NCBI RefSeq assembly: GCF_002209555.1
Contig: NZ_NJIF01000001.1
Span: 496,001-560,000 of the forward strand
Reading direction: 5' to 3'
Source: Achromobacter insolitus
GTDB taxonomy: Bacteria; Pseudomonadota; Gammaproteobacteria; Burkholderiales; Burkholderiaceae_B
DNA length: 64,000 bases
Numbering within the stretch: the first letter of the stretch is position 1; each line of letters starts with the position of its first letter. Position numbers and translations under genes: made by a program. This document shows, piece after piece, positions 55,683 to 64,000 of the stretch. The notes under the pieces are model-generated. The model was not told the DNA's origin and did no database searches. It saw only the letters and a list, made by a program, of their open reading frames with translations.

Positions 55683-56333
55683 TCAGACCCGCGGAAGCAG
55701 CCACTCGCGCACTTTCGGCACGCTGTCCAGCACCGCCTGGGGCGAGCAACCCTCAAGTTCCTTTAGGGTATGCGCGCCGTAGGTGACTCCCAGGCCGTGC
55801 ACGCCGGCGTTAATCGCCATCTGCAAGTCGTGCGAGGTATCGCCCACCATGACGACGCGATCCGGATCCACGTCCAGCTCCTGCATCAGTTCGTGCAGCA
55901 TGGCGGGGTGAGGCTTGCTGAAGGTTTCGTCCGCGGTTCGGGTCGCGTCGAACAGCGGGCCCAGGCCGGTGGCGGCCAGGGCGCGGGTCAGGCCCACTCG
56001 GCTTTTACCGGTGGCCACCGCCAGGCGCACGTTCTGCCCCGCCAGCTCAGCCAGGAGTTCCTGCACGCCCTCGAACAGGCGCAGTTCCGGGTCGCGCAGC
56101 AGATAATGCGTGCGGTAGCGCTCCAGGAAGCGCGGCAGCATTGCCTGCGTCAGTTCCGGCACCGCTCGGCGCAGGGCGCTTTCCAGGGACAGACCGATGA
56201 CCCAACTGGCGTCGGAAGCCGAGGGCACCGCCAGCCCCAGGTCGCGGCAGGCGCCCTGGATGGCGGCCACGATGCTGTGCGTGGAATCCATCAGGGTGCC
56301 ATCCCAGTCAAAGACGACCAGCGAATACGACAT
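55683..56333 (-). CDS. gph: HAD-family hydrolase, phosphoglycolate phosphatase-like
   Basis: 216-residue HAD phosphatase. The nucleophile is Asp9 with Asp11 in VVFDWDGTL, then [10 protein letters not shown] and the [10 protein letters not shown] metal motif. The ATG at 56333 is 2 nt after the rluC stop. Family members clear phosphoglycolate or similar; the substrate here is inferred. The 151-nt gap to msrP shows no gene. Confidence 0.9.
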   Translation of the reverse strand: MSYSLVVFDWDGTLMDSTHSIVAAIQGACRDLGLAVPSASDASWVIGLSLESALRRAVPELTQAMLPRFLERYRTHYLLRDPELRLFEGVQELLAELAGQNVRLAVATGKSRVGLTRALAATGLGPLFDATRTADETFSKPHPAMLHELMQELDVDPDRVVMVGDTSHDLQMAINAGVHGLGVTYGAHTLKELEGCSPQAVLDSVPKVREWLLPRV

Positions 56334-56335
56334 AA

Positions 56336-57298
56336 TCAGACCGACTCCAGTTGTTTCAGTATTTTCCGGCAAGCTGGGGGCAGCTCGGCGGTAAGCGTCA
56401 GCGGCTCGCCCGTCACCGGGTGGGCCAAGGTCAATTGATGGGCGTGCAGGAACATCCTGCCAAAGCCCATGCGCGCAAAATGCGCCCGCACCTCGTCGTG
56501 GCCGTACTTGTCGTCGCCCACGATGGGAAAGCCGCTGGCGGCCAGGTGCACCCGGATCTGGTGGGTTCGGCCGGTGCGCAGCTCGGCGTCGACCAGACTA
56601 TAGCCACCAAACCGCTGCTTGAGGGTGACGATGGTGTGCGCCGACTGACCGTCCGGATCCACCTTGACGCGCCGCTCTCCGGACTGGGTGGTCCACTTGG
56701 ACAGGCCCAGCTTGATGTGCTGACGGTCGTTGACCCAATCGCCCTCGACCAGGGCCAGATAGTGTTTGTCCCCTTTTCCTTCGCGCAGCATGGCGTGCAG
56801 CGCCAGCAAGGCGCTGCGCTTCTTGGCGACCATCAGGAGGCCCGAGGTCTCGCGGTCCAGGCGATGGACCAGTTCCAGGAACTTGGCGCCAGGCCGCGCC
56901 GCACGCAATTGCTCGATCACGCCGAAGGACACCCCGCTCCCGCCGTGGACCGCCACGCCGGCGGGCTTGTCCACCACCAGCAGCGCCTCGTCCTCGAAAA
57001 CCACCGGAAACTCCGCGCCAGGCACCGGACGGGGCTTGCCCGGATCGGGCAGCCGCAGGGGCGGAACACGGACCACGTCTCCTTCAGCGACCCGGTAGTC
57101 GGCTGAAGTGCGTCCCTTGTTTACGCGCACCTCACCGCCGCGGATCGCTTTGTAGATATGGGTTTTGGGGACGCCCTTGCACAGACGCGCCAGGTAGTTG
57201 TCCAGGCGCTGGCCGGCATGCTCGGCGTCGACTTCCACCAGCCGGACGGCAGGGGGAGCTTTAGAGGGGGATTTCGAGGAGGAAGTTTCTTTGCGCAT
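56336..57298 (-). CDS. rluC: 23S rRNA pseudouridine synthase RluC
   Basis: 320-residue pseudouridine synthase. An S4 domain (about 22-80) precedes the RluA-type catalytic domain with Asp148 in HRLDRETSG. The start is uncertain: the ATG at 57298 or one five codons upstream (57313) fit. RluC modifies U955, U2504 and U2580 of 23S rRNA in E. coli. It is divergent from rne, a conserved arrangement. Confidence 0.93.
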   Translation of the reverse strand: MRKETSSSKSPSKAPPAVRLVEVDAEHAGQRLDNYLARLCKGVPKTHIYKAIRGGEVRVNKGRTSADYRVAEGDVVRVPPLRLPDPGKPRPVPGAEFPVVFEDEALLVVDKPAGVAVHGGSGVSFGVIEQLRAARPGAKFLELVHRLDRETSGLLMVAKKRSALLALHAMLREGKGDKHYLALVEGDWVNDRQHIKLGLSKWTTQSGERRVKVDPDGQSAHTIVTLKQRFGGYSLVDAELRTGRTHQIRVHLAASGFPIVGDDKYGHDEVRAHFARMGFGRMFLHAHQLTLAHPVTGEPLTLTAELPPACRKILKQLESV

Positions 57299-57708
57299 TG
57301 CGGAAAGCGACATATAATCGGGACAGCCTAACGGGGCTGAACTAGCCGCCTGACGTAGAGATGCAACTGTACGCAACTCCGTCGAGCGCGCGGGCCGCCA
57401 TTGTACTGCCTGCTTATTCAACCCCTGGGGTCATTTGGTCGCCGGCGCAACCGCGCCCTGCCGGATAGTGGTGTGGCATTCATTTTGCCCGCTGTCCCAG
57501 CAGGTCCGTTGCATGCCGCAAGCGGCTCTGAAGCACCGCAAGAATCGTCGCATATTTAAAGCACCAGCTGCGTGTGGGCAACCAATCCGACCGCAACTGC
57601 CGTTCACAGCACTTTTCCGTCAAACCACATTCAGTGAAGCTGACCCTCCTGCTGACAGAACCCCGTGCCCCACGGCACGACGTGCCCGCCTGACCCGCGG
57701 CGGATACG

Positions 57709-57797
57709 CCTGGGCGCCGCCCAGGTACGGTCCGCAACTCTTGCCCGCTTCAGCCCGCAGCCCGAGTGACCCGAGGTCACGCGCCGATATCGGCGCG
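57709..57797 (+). ncRNA. Structured rne leader (three perfect hairpins)
   Basis: Hairpins: CCTGGGC-GCC-GCCCAGG (57709-57725); GTGACC-CGA-GGTCAC (57766-57780); CGCGCCG-ATAT-CGGCGCG (57780-57797). They lie 25-113 nt before the rne ATG, and a further GTGCC/GGCAC hairpin is upstream near 57665. In E. coli, hairpins in the rne leader let RNase E control its own mRNA. The 523-nt region 57299-57821 otherwise shows no gene. Confidence 0.5.
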
Positions 57798-57821
57798 TCA
57801 TGACAACGGAGAACCCCTCTC

Positions 57822-60800
57822 ATGAAGCGCATGCTGTTCAATGCGACGCATCAGGAAGAATTACGCGTCGCTATCGTCGATGGGCAAAAACTCATCGACC
57901 TCGACATCGAGACTGCCGGCCGCGAACAACGCAAAGGCAATATCTACAAAGGTGTCATCACCCGGATCGAACCCGGCCTCGAAGCTTGCTTCGTCAACTA
58001 CGGTGAAGACCGTCACGGTTTCCTGCCCTTCAAGGAAGTGGCCCGCAGCTACTTCAAGGAAGGCGTGGATGTCCGCAGCGCCCGTATCCAGGACGCCCTG
58101 CGCGAAGGCCAGGAACTGATCGTCCAGGTCGAAAAGGAAGAGCGCGGCAACAAGGGCGCCGCCCTGACCACGTTCATCTCGCTGGCTGGCCGCTACCTGG
58201 TCCTGATGCCCAACAACCCCCGCGGCGGCGGTGTATCGCGCCGCGTCGAGGGCGAGGACCGCCAGGAACTGCGCGACACCATGGAGCAGCTCGACCTGCC
58301 CCAGGGCATGAGCATCATTGCCCGCACCGCCGGCATCGGCCGCAACGTCGAAGAACTCCAGTGGGACCTGTCCTACCTGTTGCAGCTCTGGACGGCCATC
58401 GATGGCGCCGCGCGCGACAACTCCGCGCCCATCCTGATCTACCTGGAATCCAGCCTGGTCATCCGGGCCATCCGTGACTACTTCTCCCCGGAAATCGGTG
58501 AAATCCTCATCGATACCGACGAGATCGCCGACCAGGCCACGGCCTTCATGAGCGTGGTGATGCCGGACAACGTCCAGCGCGTCAAACGCTACCGCGACGA
58601 TATTCCGCTCTTCTCGCGCTTCCAGATCGAACACCAGATCGAAACGGCCTACTCGCGCACGGTGCAATTGCCCTCGGGCGGCGCCATCGTTATCGACCAC
58701 ACCGAAGCCCTGGTTTCCGTGGACGTCAACTCGGCCCGTTCCACCCGCGGCGCCGACATCGAAGAAACCGCGCTGCGCACCAATTCGGAAGCAGCCGACG
58801 AAGTGGCCCGCCAATTGCGCCTGCGCGACCTGGGCGGCCTGATCGTCATCGACTTCATCGACATGGAGGACAGCAAGAACCAGCGCGCCGTCGAACAGCG
58901 CCTGCGTGATGCCCTCCATTTCGACCGCGCCCGCGTCCAGATGGGCAAGATTTCGCGCTTTGGCCTGATGGAACTGTCGCGCCAGCGCCTGCGCCCCGCC
59001 CTGAACGAAGGCTCGCACATCACCTGCCCGCGCTGCAACGGCACCGGCGTGATCCGTGACGCCGAGTCCAGCGCCCTGCACGTGCTGCGCCTGCTGCAAG
59101 AAGAAGCAATGAAGGAAAACACCGCCGCCGTGCACGCCCAAGTGCCGGTCGACGTGGCCACCTACCTGCTGAACGAAAAGCGCGCCGACATCACCAAGAT
59201 GGAGGCCCGCCTGAAGGTCAACCTGATGCTGATCCCCAACAAGCATCTGGAAACGCCGCACCACCACATCGAACGCCTGCGCCACGACGATCCGCGCCTG
59301 GAAGAAGTGAAGACCAGCTTCGAACTGGTTGAAGCTCCGGCCACGGACGCCCCCTGGCAGCCTCGCGAGCACGAAATCAAGTCGCGTCCCGAAGCGCTGG
59401 TCAAGGGCATCACGCCCTCGCAGCCCGCTCCGGTTTCGACGCCCGCTCCCGCCGCACCGGCTCCCGCTCCGGCGGCCACCGGCGGCCTGGGCGGCCTGTT
59501 CAAGCGTCTGTTCGGCTGGCTGGGCGGCGGCGCCGACACGGCCAAGCCCGCCCCCGCCGCCCAGGAAGACAGCGCCAAGCGTGCGAGCTCCGGCCGCGGC
59601 AAGGGCCGCAGCAGCCATGACGGCCAGGAACGCCGTGGCGAACGCCACGGTTCGGACCGCAACCGCAACCGCCGCGGCGAATCGCGCGGCGAAGGCGCCG
59701 AGGGCAGCGAAGGCGGCCGTCACCACGTGCGCGGCAACCGGCGCGCCGAAGGCGAACGCCAAGAGCGCACGGATCGCCACAACCGCAACGAAGCCCGCGG
59801 CGAACGCGATACCCAGGCTACGCACGCCGCCCTGGCGTCCAACCGTCCCGAGCAGGCCGCGGAAGTCGGTGCCGAGGACAGCGGCGCCGGCCGCAACCGC
59901 CGCCGCGGCCGTGGCCGCAATCGGCGCGAAGAAGGTCAGTCCGACGCTCCGATGAGCGAACAGGAAAGCATGGTCGCCGCCCTGGCCCAGACCGTCGCTA
60001 CCGCCCTGCCCGAGACCAAGCCTGCCGCTGAAGCAGCCCCGGTCGTGGCCGAGACCGCCGACACCGCTGAGCAAACCGCCGATGGCGTGCCCTCGGTGGA
60101 AGGCACCGAAGGCGCAGCCGATCCCGAACGCAAGCGCCGCCGCCGCCGCAGCCGCCGTGGCCGCCGCAGCCAGGAAGAAGCAGGCTTGGCCGGCAGCGAC
60201 GAGCAGCAGGATGATGGCGCCGACGACGACAGCGCCGACCAGTCGGAAGAAGCTGTCGCCCAGCCCGTCGCGACGGCCGCGACCGCCGAGCAAGCCGTGG
60301 AACCCGCCCAGGCTCAACAAGCCGAGACCGTCCCGGCGCAAGCCCAGCAGACCGAAGCCGCGCCGGTTGAACCCGCCAAGGTTGCCGAGGCTCCCGTTCA
60401 GGCCCAGCAGGTAGAACCCGTCCAGGCCGAAGCCGTGCAAGCGGTCGAGCAGGTGGCCCAGCCCGTGCAGACCGCCGCACCCGAAGTGACGCAGTCGATC
60501 GCCGTGCAGGCCGCTAGCGAGGTGTCCGCTCCCGCCGCGTCCGAACAGGCGCCGGTGGAAGCTGCCGCCGTCGAGCCCGTGGTTGCTCCTGTCCCGGCCC
60601 CCGCGCCCGCACCGGTCGCCCAGGAAGCGGTTGCCGCAGCGCCCGCGCCCGCGGCGCCCGCCAGCCAGCCCATCGTGGTGCCGGCAGCCGCGCCGTCCGC
60701 CAAGGCGCAAGCCTTGCATGACGTGGTGAACGCCGCCGGCCTGCAGTGGGTGGAAACCGATCCGGACCGCCACGCACAGACCCAGCTGCGCATCGCCGCC

Positions 60801-60890
60801 GCGCATACGCCGGTCCGTCTGGGCCGCGAGCGCAAGCCCGTTGCCCCCGTTTCCAACGAACCCTTGGTTCAGGTCGAAACGCGCCACTAA
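57822..60890 (+). CDS. rne: Ribonuclease E
   Basis: 1022 residues. S1 RNA-binding domain about 35-120, the 5'-sensor/RNase H-like and DNase I-like catalytic parts (Asp303- and Asp346-type residues in VSVDVNSARSTRG and VIDFIDMED), and the zinc link CPRCNGTG with Cys402 and Cys405. The C-terminal half is disordered: Arg-rich RNA-binding stretches (about 590-710 and 770-790), then Gln/Ala/Val/Glu repeats and a conserved-looking tail with GLQWVETDP. It is the main mRNA- and rRNA-processing endonuclease and scaffold of the degradosome. Start: GGAG 10 nt upstream. Confidence 0.97.
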   Translation: MKRMLFNATHQEELRVAIVDGQKLIDLDIETAGREQRKGNIYKGVITRIEPGLEACFVNYGEDRHGFLPFKEVARSYFKEGVDVRSARIQDALREGQELIVQVEKEERGNKGAALTTFISLAGRYLVLMPNNPRGGGVSRRVEGEDRQELRDTMEQLDLPQGMSIIARTAGIGRNVEELQWDLSYLLQLWTAIDGAARDNSAPILIYLESSLVIRAIRDYFSPEIGEILIDTDEIADQATAFMSVVMPDNVQRVKRYRDDIPLFSRFQIEHQIETAYSRTVQLPSGGAIVIDHTEALVSVDVNSARSTRGADIEETALRTNSEAADEVARQLRLRDLGGLIVIDFIDMEDSKNQRAVEQRLRDALHFDRARVQMGKISRFGLMELSRQRLRPALNEGSHITCPRCNGTGVIRDAESSALHVLRLLQEEAMKENTAAVHAQVPVDVATYLLNEKRADITKMEARLKVNLMLIPNKHLETPHHHIERLRHDDPRLEEVKTSFELVEAPATDAPWQPREHEIKSRPEALVKGITPSQPAPVSTPAPAAPAPAPAATGGLGGLFKRLFGWLGGGADTAKPAPAAQEDSAKRASSGRGKGRSSHDGQERRGERHGSDRNRNRRGESRGEGAEGSEGGRHHVRGNRRAEGERQERTDRHNRNEARGERDTQATHAALASNRPEQAAEVGAEDSGAGRNRRRGRGRNRREEGQSDAPMSEQESMVAALAQTVATALPETKPAAEAAPVVAETADTAEQTADGVPSVEGTEGAADPERKRRRRRSRRGRRSQEEAGLAGSDEQQDDGADDDSADQSEEAVAQPVATAATAEQAVEPAQAQQAETVPAQAQQTEAAPVEPAKVAEAPVQAQQVEPVQAEAVQAVEQVAQPVQTAAPEVTQSIAVQAASEVSAPAASEQAPVEAAAVEPVVAPVPAPAPAPVAQEAVAAAPAPAAPASQPIVVPAAAPSAKAQALHDVVNAAGLQWVETDPDRHAQTQLRIAAAHTPVRLGRERKPVAPVSNEPLVQVETRH

Positions 60891-60929
60891 ACCCCAGGCC
60901 CGCAAGGGCTTGTGGCTGCAGTAGCCTGC

Positions 60930-60971
60930 CACCCCGGAAGCTGGACACTGATCCGGCGCCGGGGTGTTTTT
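60930..60971 (+). terminator. Rho-independent terminator of rne
   Basis: 8-bp stem CACCCCGG (60930-60937) / CCGGGGTG (60959-60966) with a 21-nt loop, followed by TTTTT. It begins 39 nt after the rne stop. Confidence 0.85.
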
Positions 60972-61030
60972 CATGGCGGACCTGGGGCAGCCGCGCCCAA
61001 GCCTGCCCCCATCGGATCCATCCCTGCTGT

Positions 61031-61927
61031 TCAGTCCCCTTCTATTGGATCAGCAGGCAGGTTGAGCGCCAGTCCCGCCTCCTCGACGAAAGCCTCCGCC
61101 AACGCCGAATGCGGCATATGCCTCGCCCAGATGATCCCCATGCGGCGCAACGGTGCGCGCCCGGGCAAAGGCACGCGCTTGACGCGCCGGCTGTCCAGCC
61201 AATCCGGCGCCCAGTCTGGCACCAGCGACACTCCCAGCCCTTCCGACACCATGCAGGCGATCCCCATCAGGCCGTCGACCTCCAGGCGTTCGCGCGGCAC
61301 GATGCCATGCTGCCGCAGGTATTGGTCCGCCAGGCGGCCTCCCCAGACGTTGCGGTCGTATCGGATGAAAGGCTGGGTGCTCATCAGCTCGTGCGCATCA
61401 TTGCTCACGGTATCGGGCGGCGCCAGCACTACCAGCGGCTCTTCCGCCACCAATTTCCAGGCGTAGCCCTTGGACAGGTTGAATTGGGGCTTGACGATGA
61501 AGGCTGCGTCCAGGTCGCCATTGATCACGCGGTGATACAGGTGATTGGAAGTGCCGGGTTCCACGAATACGGCAAGTTTGGGCAGGCGGCGGTAAAGACG
61601 CGCCAAGACCGTGGGCATGATGCCGGTCAGCGCCGACACCGACACTCCCAGGCGAAGCTCGCCCAGCGGTGCATCGTCGCTTGCGCTGGCGCGCAGATCC
61701 CGCACCTCGCGCAGCACGCTGCGGGCCCGCTCCAGCACCTTCAGTCCCGCCTCGGTGGCCTTGACGCTGCGGCCCACGCGCTTGATCAGGATGGCGCCCA
61801 GTTCTTCTTCCAAGGTGCGCACACGCGCGGCGATGGCGGCCGGGGTCAGGTCCAGTCTGCGAGCCGCCTCCGCCAGCGATCCGCTCTCGACGACCGACAC
61901 AAAGCTCTGCACATACCGAGTATCCAC
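61031..61927 (-). CDS. LysR-family transcriptional regulator
   Basis: 298 residues. HTH about 1-58 (YVQSFVSVVESGSLAEAARRLDLTPAAIAARVRTLE) and a LysR effector domain with GELRLGVSVSALTGI. The GTG at 61927 is chosen for the family N-terminus (VDTRYVQSF) and an AAAGGGGG site 4 nt upstream. It is divergent from the DHDPS-like gene and probably regulates it. Confidence 0.88.
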   Translation of the reverse strand: MDTRYVQSFVSVVESGSLAEAARRLDLTPAAIAARVRTLEEELGAILIKRVGRSVKATEAGLKVLERARSVLREVRDLRASASDDAPLGELRLGVSVSALTGIMPTVLARLYRRLPKLAVFVEPGTSNHLYHRVINGDLDAAFIVKPQFNLSKGYAWKLVAEEPLVVLAPPDTVSNDAHELMSTQPFIRYDRNVWGGRLADQYLRQHGIVPRERLEVDGLMGIACMVSEGLGVSLVPDWAPDWLDSRRVKRVPLPGRAPLRRMGIIWARHMPHSALAEAFVEEAGLALNLPADPIEGD

Positions 61928-61951
61928 TGCGCCCCCTTTTTCTATATGCAC

Positions 61952-61971
61952 GGTTTGCGCCAGGGCAAACC
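61952..61971. promoter_or_regulatory. Inverted repeat GGTTTGC-N6-GCAAACC between LysR and DHDPS-like genes
   Basis: Perfect 7-bp arms 24-44 nt upstream of the LysR start and about 130-150 nt before the DHDPS-like start. Position and symmetry fit a LysR operator. Confidence 0.5.
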
Positions 61972-62099
61972 ACAACAATTTTATGGATTGAAGCAATTAA
62001 ACAGCAGATGTTCATCGGCCGGTTCGATGCCAGAATCAGATGTTGTTGGCGCGCCGCCATGGTGCGTCTTCCCCATCCATCCGACTGCGAGTACAGATC

Positions 62100-63035
62100 A
62101 TGAGCACCCAAGCCAGCATTCCCGGCGTTTTTTCTCCGGTCCTGACGCCGTTCGACGAAGCCTATCGCCCGGCACTGGGACGCTACGTGAAGCATTGCCG
62201 CTGGCTGCGCGAACAATCGGTCGGCCTGGCCATTTTCGGAACCAATTCGGAAGCAAACTCGCTGGCATTGTCCGAAAAGCGCAGCCTGCTGGACGCCTTG
62301 CTGGAAGCCGGCGTGGAGCCCTCCGCGTTGATGCCCGGCACGGGGGCCTGCGCGCTGCCTGACGCGATCGAACTGACACGCCATGCCGTGCACAGCGGCA
62401 GCATGGGCGTGCTGGTCTTGCCGCCCTTCTATTACAAGGGAGTGAGCGACGAGGGCCTGTTCCGCTACTACGCCGAACTGATCGAAGGTGTGGGCGACGA
62501 CAGACTGCGCATGTACCTGTACCACATCCCGCCCGTGAGCCAGGTGCCCTTGAGCCTGGACCTGATCGACCGCCTGCTGGACCGCTATCCCGGCCAGGTC
62601 GCGGGCGTAAAGGACAGCGGCGGAGACTGGAACAATACCGCCGCCATGATCGAACGCTTTGCGCCGCGTGGCTTCCAGGTCTATGCGGGCAGCGAAGCAT
62701 TCCTGCTGCAGACCCTGCGCGCGGGCGGCGTGGGTTGCATCACCGCCACCGGCAACGTCAATCCGGGCCCTATCGTCGCGCTCCAGCAGCACTGGCAGGA
62801 GGCAGACGCCGACGCCCGCCAGGCCGGGCTGAACGCAACCCGCAATGTGTTCGGGAAGTTCCCCATGATTCCCGCAATGAAGGCCGCCATCGCCTGGAAG
62901 TCCGGCGATCCCGCCTGGGCGACGGTGCGCCCGCCGCTGGTGGAACTGAACGCCGAGCAGCGCTCCGCCCTGCAAGCCGCCCTGAACGACAACGGCTTTG
63001 ACATGCCGGGCGCGGACTCGTTGGCCGACAACTGA
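62100..63035 (+). CDS. DHDPS/N-acetylneuraminate lyase family aldolase or dehydratase
   Basis: 311-residue class I aldolase-fold enzyme. The Schiff-base Lys171 is in GVKDSGGD and the catalytic Tyr141 in YLYHIPP; the pyruvate-binding loop reads FGTNSEANSL rather than the GTTGE of DapA. This points to a catabolic family member (keto-deoxy sugar acid or similar) rather than lysine biosynthesis. It starts at the ATG that begins MSTQASIPGVFSP. A divergent LysR gene and a convergent UxaA-like gene are neighbours. Confidence 0.9.
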   Translation: MSTQASIPGVFSPVLTPFDEAYRPALGRYVKHCRWLREQSVGLAIFGTNSEANSLALSEKRSLLDALLEAGVEPSALMPGTGACALPDAIELTRHAVHSGSMGVLVLPPFYYKGVSDEGLFRYYAELIEGVGDDRLRMYLYHIPPVSQVPLSLDLIDRLLDRYPGQVAGVKDSGGDWNNTAAMIERFAPRGFQVYAGSEAFLLQTLRAGGVGCITATGNVNPGPIVALQQHWQEADADARQAGLNATRNVFGKFPMIPAMKAAIAWKSGDPAWATVRPPLVELNAEQRSALQAALNDNGFDMPGADSLADN

Positions 63036-63103
63036 TCCAATCCGCCCGCAGGTACGCCAGTACCTGCGGGACAGGACGGCAGCCCTGTGCCGCGGGGTGG
63101 GTC

Positions 63104-64000
63104 CTAACTCACCACGCCGATGTTCCAGGGCACGAATTCGTGGTCGCCCAGTCCCAGGAGCTCGCTTTTGCTTCGGGTGCCGGAGGCCACCAGCAGGATT
63201 TCCTCGAAGATCCGCTGCGCCACCTCTTGCAGAGTGGCCGTGCCATCCAGGATGTCGCCGCAATTGACATCCATGTCTTCCGTCAGCCTTTCATACATCG
63301 GCGTATTGGTCGCCAGTTTGATCGACGGCACGGGCTTGGCGCCGAACATCGAGCCTCGACCGGTGGTGAAACAAATCATATTGGCGCCCCCGGCGATCTG
63401 GCCGGTCGCGGACACGGGATCGAAGCCCGGCGTATCCATGAAGACCATCCCGGGCTGCCGCACCGGTTCCGCGTAACGGTACACCTCCATCAACGCCGTC
63501 GTGCCGCCCTTCATCGAGGAGCCGAGTGACTTCTCGAAGATGTTGGCCAATCCGCCCATCTGATTACCGGGGCTGACCTTGCCGTTGATCTGCACGTCCC
63601 GCCCGGGAGAATATTCTTCCTTCCACCATCGGATGCGCTGCACCAGTTTCTCGCCGACCTCGCGGTTCCGGGCTCTCGACGTCAACGTATGCTCCACGCC
63701 GTAGATCTCAGGCGTTTCAGACAGAATGGCGGTACCGCCATGGCGCACCAGGATGTCCATGGCCGCACCCAATGCCGGATTGGCGGTAATCGAAGAAAAT
63801 CCGTCCGAGCCGCCGCACTGCAGTCCTACCGTGAGATGACTCGCCGGCACCGGCACGCGCTCGACATTGTTGGCCTCGGGCAGCAGCGCCTGCACGGCGG
63901 CGACGCCCGCCTCGATGGTCTTCCGAGTGCCGCCGGTCTCCTGCATGATGAACGTCTTCAGGCGCGCGCCCGCCTCCAGCCCCTGGTCCTTGAGCAAGGC
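63104..64000 (-). CDS. UxaA/GarD-family dehydratase, C-terminal part (5' end outside window)
   Basis: At least 298 residues of the altronate/galactarate dehydratase family. VGLQCGGSDGFSSITANPALG, VSPGNQMGGLANIFEKSLGSS and GFDPVSATGQIAGGANMICFTTGRGS are hallmark stretches. The frame is open to the right edge, and the family is about 400-520 residues, so the N-terminus is cut off. It converges on the DHDPS-like gene. Both suit sugar-acid breakdown, where a dehydratase makes a 2-keto-3-deoxy acid for an aldolase (inference). Confidence 0.9.
   Translation of the reverse strand, partial: ALLKDQGLEAGARLKTFIMQETGGTRKTIEAGVAAVQALLPEANNVERVPVPASHLTVGLQCGGSDGFSSITANPALGAAMDILVRHGGTAILSETPEIYGVEHTLTSRARNREVGEKLVQRIRWWKEEYSPGRDVQINGKVSPGNQMGGLANIFEKSLGSSMKGGTTALMEVYRYAEPVRQPGMVFMDTPGFDPVSATGQIAGGANMICFTTGRGSMFGAKPVPSIKLATNTPMYERLTEDMDVNCGDILDGTATLQEVAQRIFEEILLVASGTRSKSELLGLGDHEFVPWNIGVVS

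Noticed and set aside
59440-60700. Repeats in the rne 3' half as a possible mobile or CRISPR-like array
   Set aside because: They are degenerate in-frame codon repeats of a disordered protein region without regular spacers.
57861-60974. Very long open frame antisense to rne (over 1000 codons)
   Set aside because: It is the exact shadow of the RNase E gene, has Gly/Ala/Val low-complexity composition typical of reverse-frame GC-rich DNA, and matches no family.

Overview
The window is high-GC, densely coded DNA from a betaproteobacterium. The fab/plsX/rpmF, rpoE-rseA-rseB-mucD-lepA-lepB-rnc-era-recO and rne blocks, a Bug-type tricarboxylate-transporter binding protein, five LysR-type regulators and orphan solute-binding proteins all point to Burkholderiales, most likely Alcaligenaceae (Achromobacter/Bordetella). 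That assignment is inference from gene content, since no rRNA is present. No tRNA, rRNA, CRISPR array, insertion sequence, phage gene or integrase was found. The window reads as native chromosome in which accessory catabolic clusters sit between conserved core operons.

Left part, accessory (1-24.6 kb). A truncated cytochrome P450 and an ABM-domain monooxygenase face a five-gene operon on the minus strand: a C45-type Ntn-hydrolase/acyltransferase, an oligopeptide-type binding protein, two permeases and a fused double ATPase. A GntR/FCD regulator and a class III omega-aminotransferase run the other way. TTGTATT/AATACAA-type inverted repeats lie in both promoter regions, so this looks like one regulon for importing and hydrolysing an acylated amine or peptide and transaminating the product. 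Next come an EamA exporter with threonine aldolase, acs with its terminator, and a prpE-GlcG-UMF1 transporter operon. Then follow a NlpC/P60 lipoprotein, a DUF2325 gene with a Fur-box-like promoter, cysB, and mmsA with a LivK-like binding protein divergent from a LysR gene.

Middle (24.6-35.5 kb). lptF is divergent from pepA-holC-DUF2486-like. Then come a Bax-inhibitor-1 membrane protein, a Tat-exported aldo/keto reductase with an MFS/nucleotide-carrier-like protein, and a small catabolic cluster: Bug binding protein, DoeB/AspA-like deacylase, threonine-synthase-like PLP enzyme and a LysR gene.

Core block (35.5-61 kb). On the minus strand: lepA-lepB-rnc-era-recO; the sigma-E operon rpoE-rseA-rseB-mucD; and yceD-rpmF-plsX-fabH-fabD-fabG-acpP-fabF plus a YgfX-like gene that leads into rpoE. 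On the plus strand are maf, an RsmI-like methyltransferase and an AmiD-like amidase. msrPQ, gph and rluC are on the minus strand. rne runs plus, divergent from rluC, with a long leader containing several perfect hairpins. Envelope stress control (rpoE-mucD) therefore sits next to fatty-acid synthesis and protein export.

Right end (61-64 kb). A LysR gene is divergent from a DHDPS-family aldolase/dehydratase, which converges on a UxaA-type dehydratase truncated by the window edge. This is a probable sugar-acid catabolic locus.
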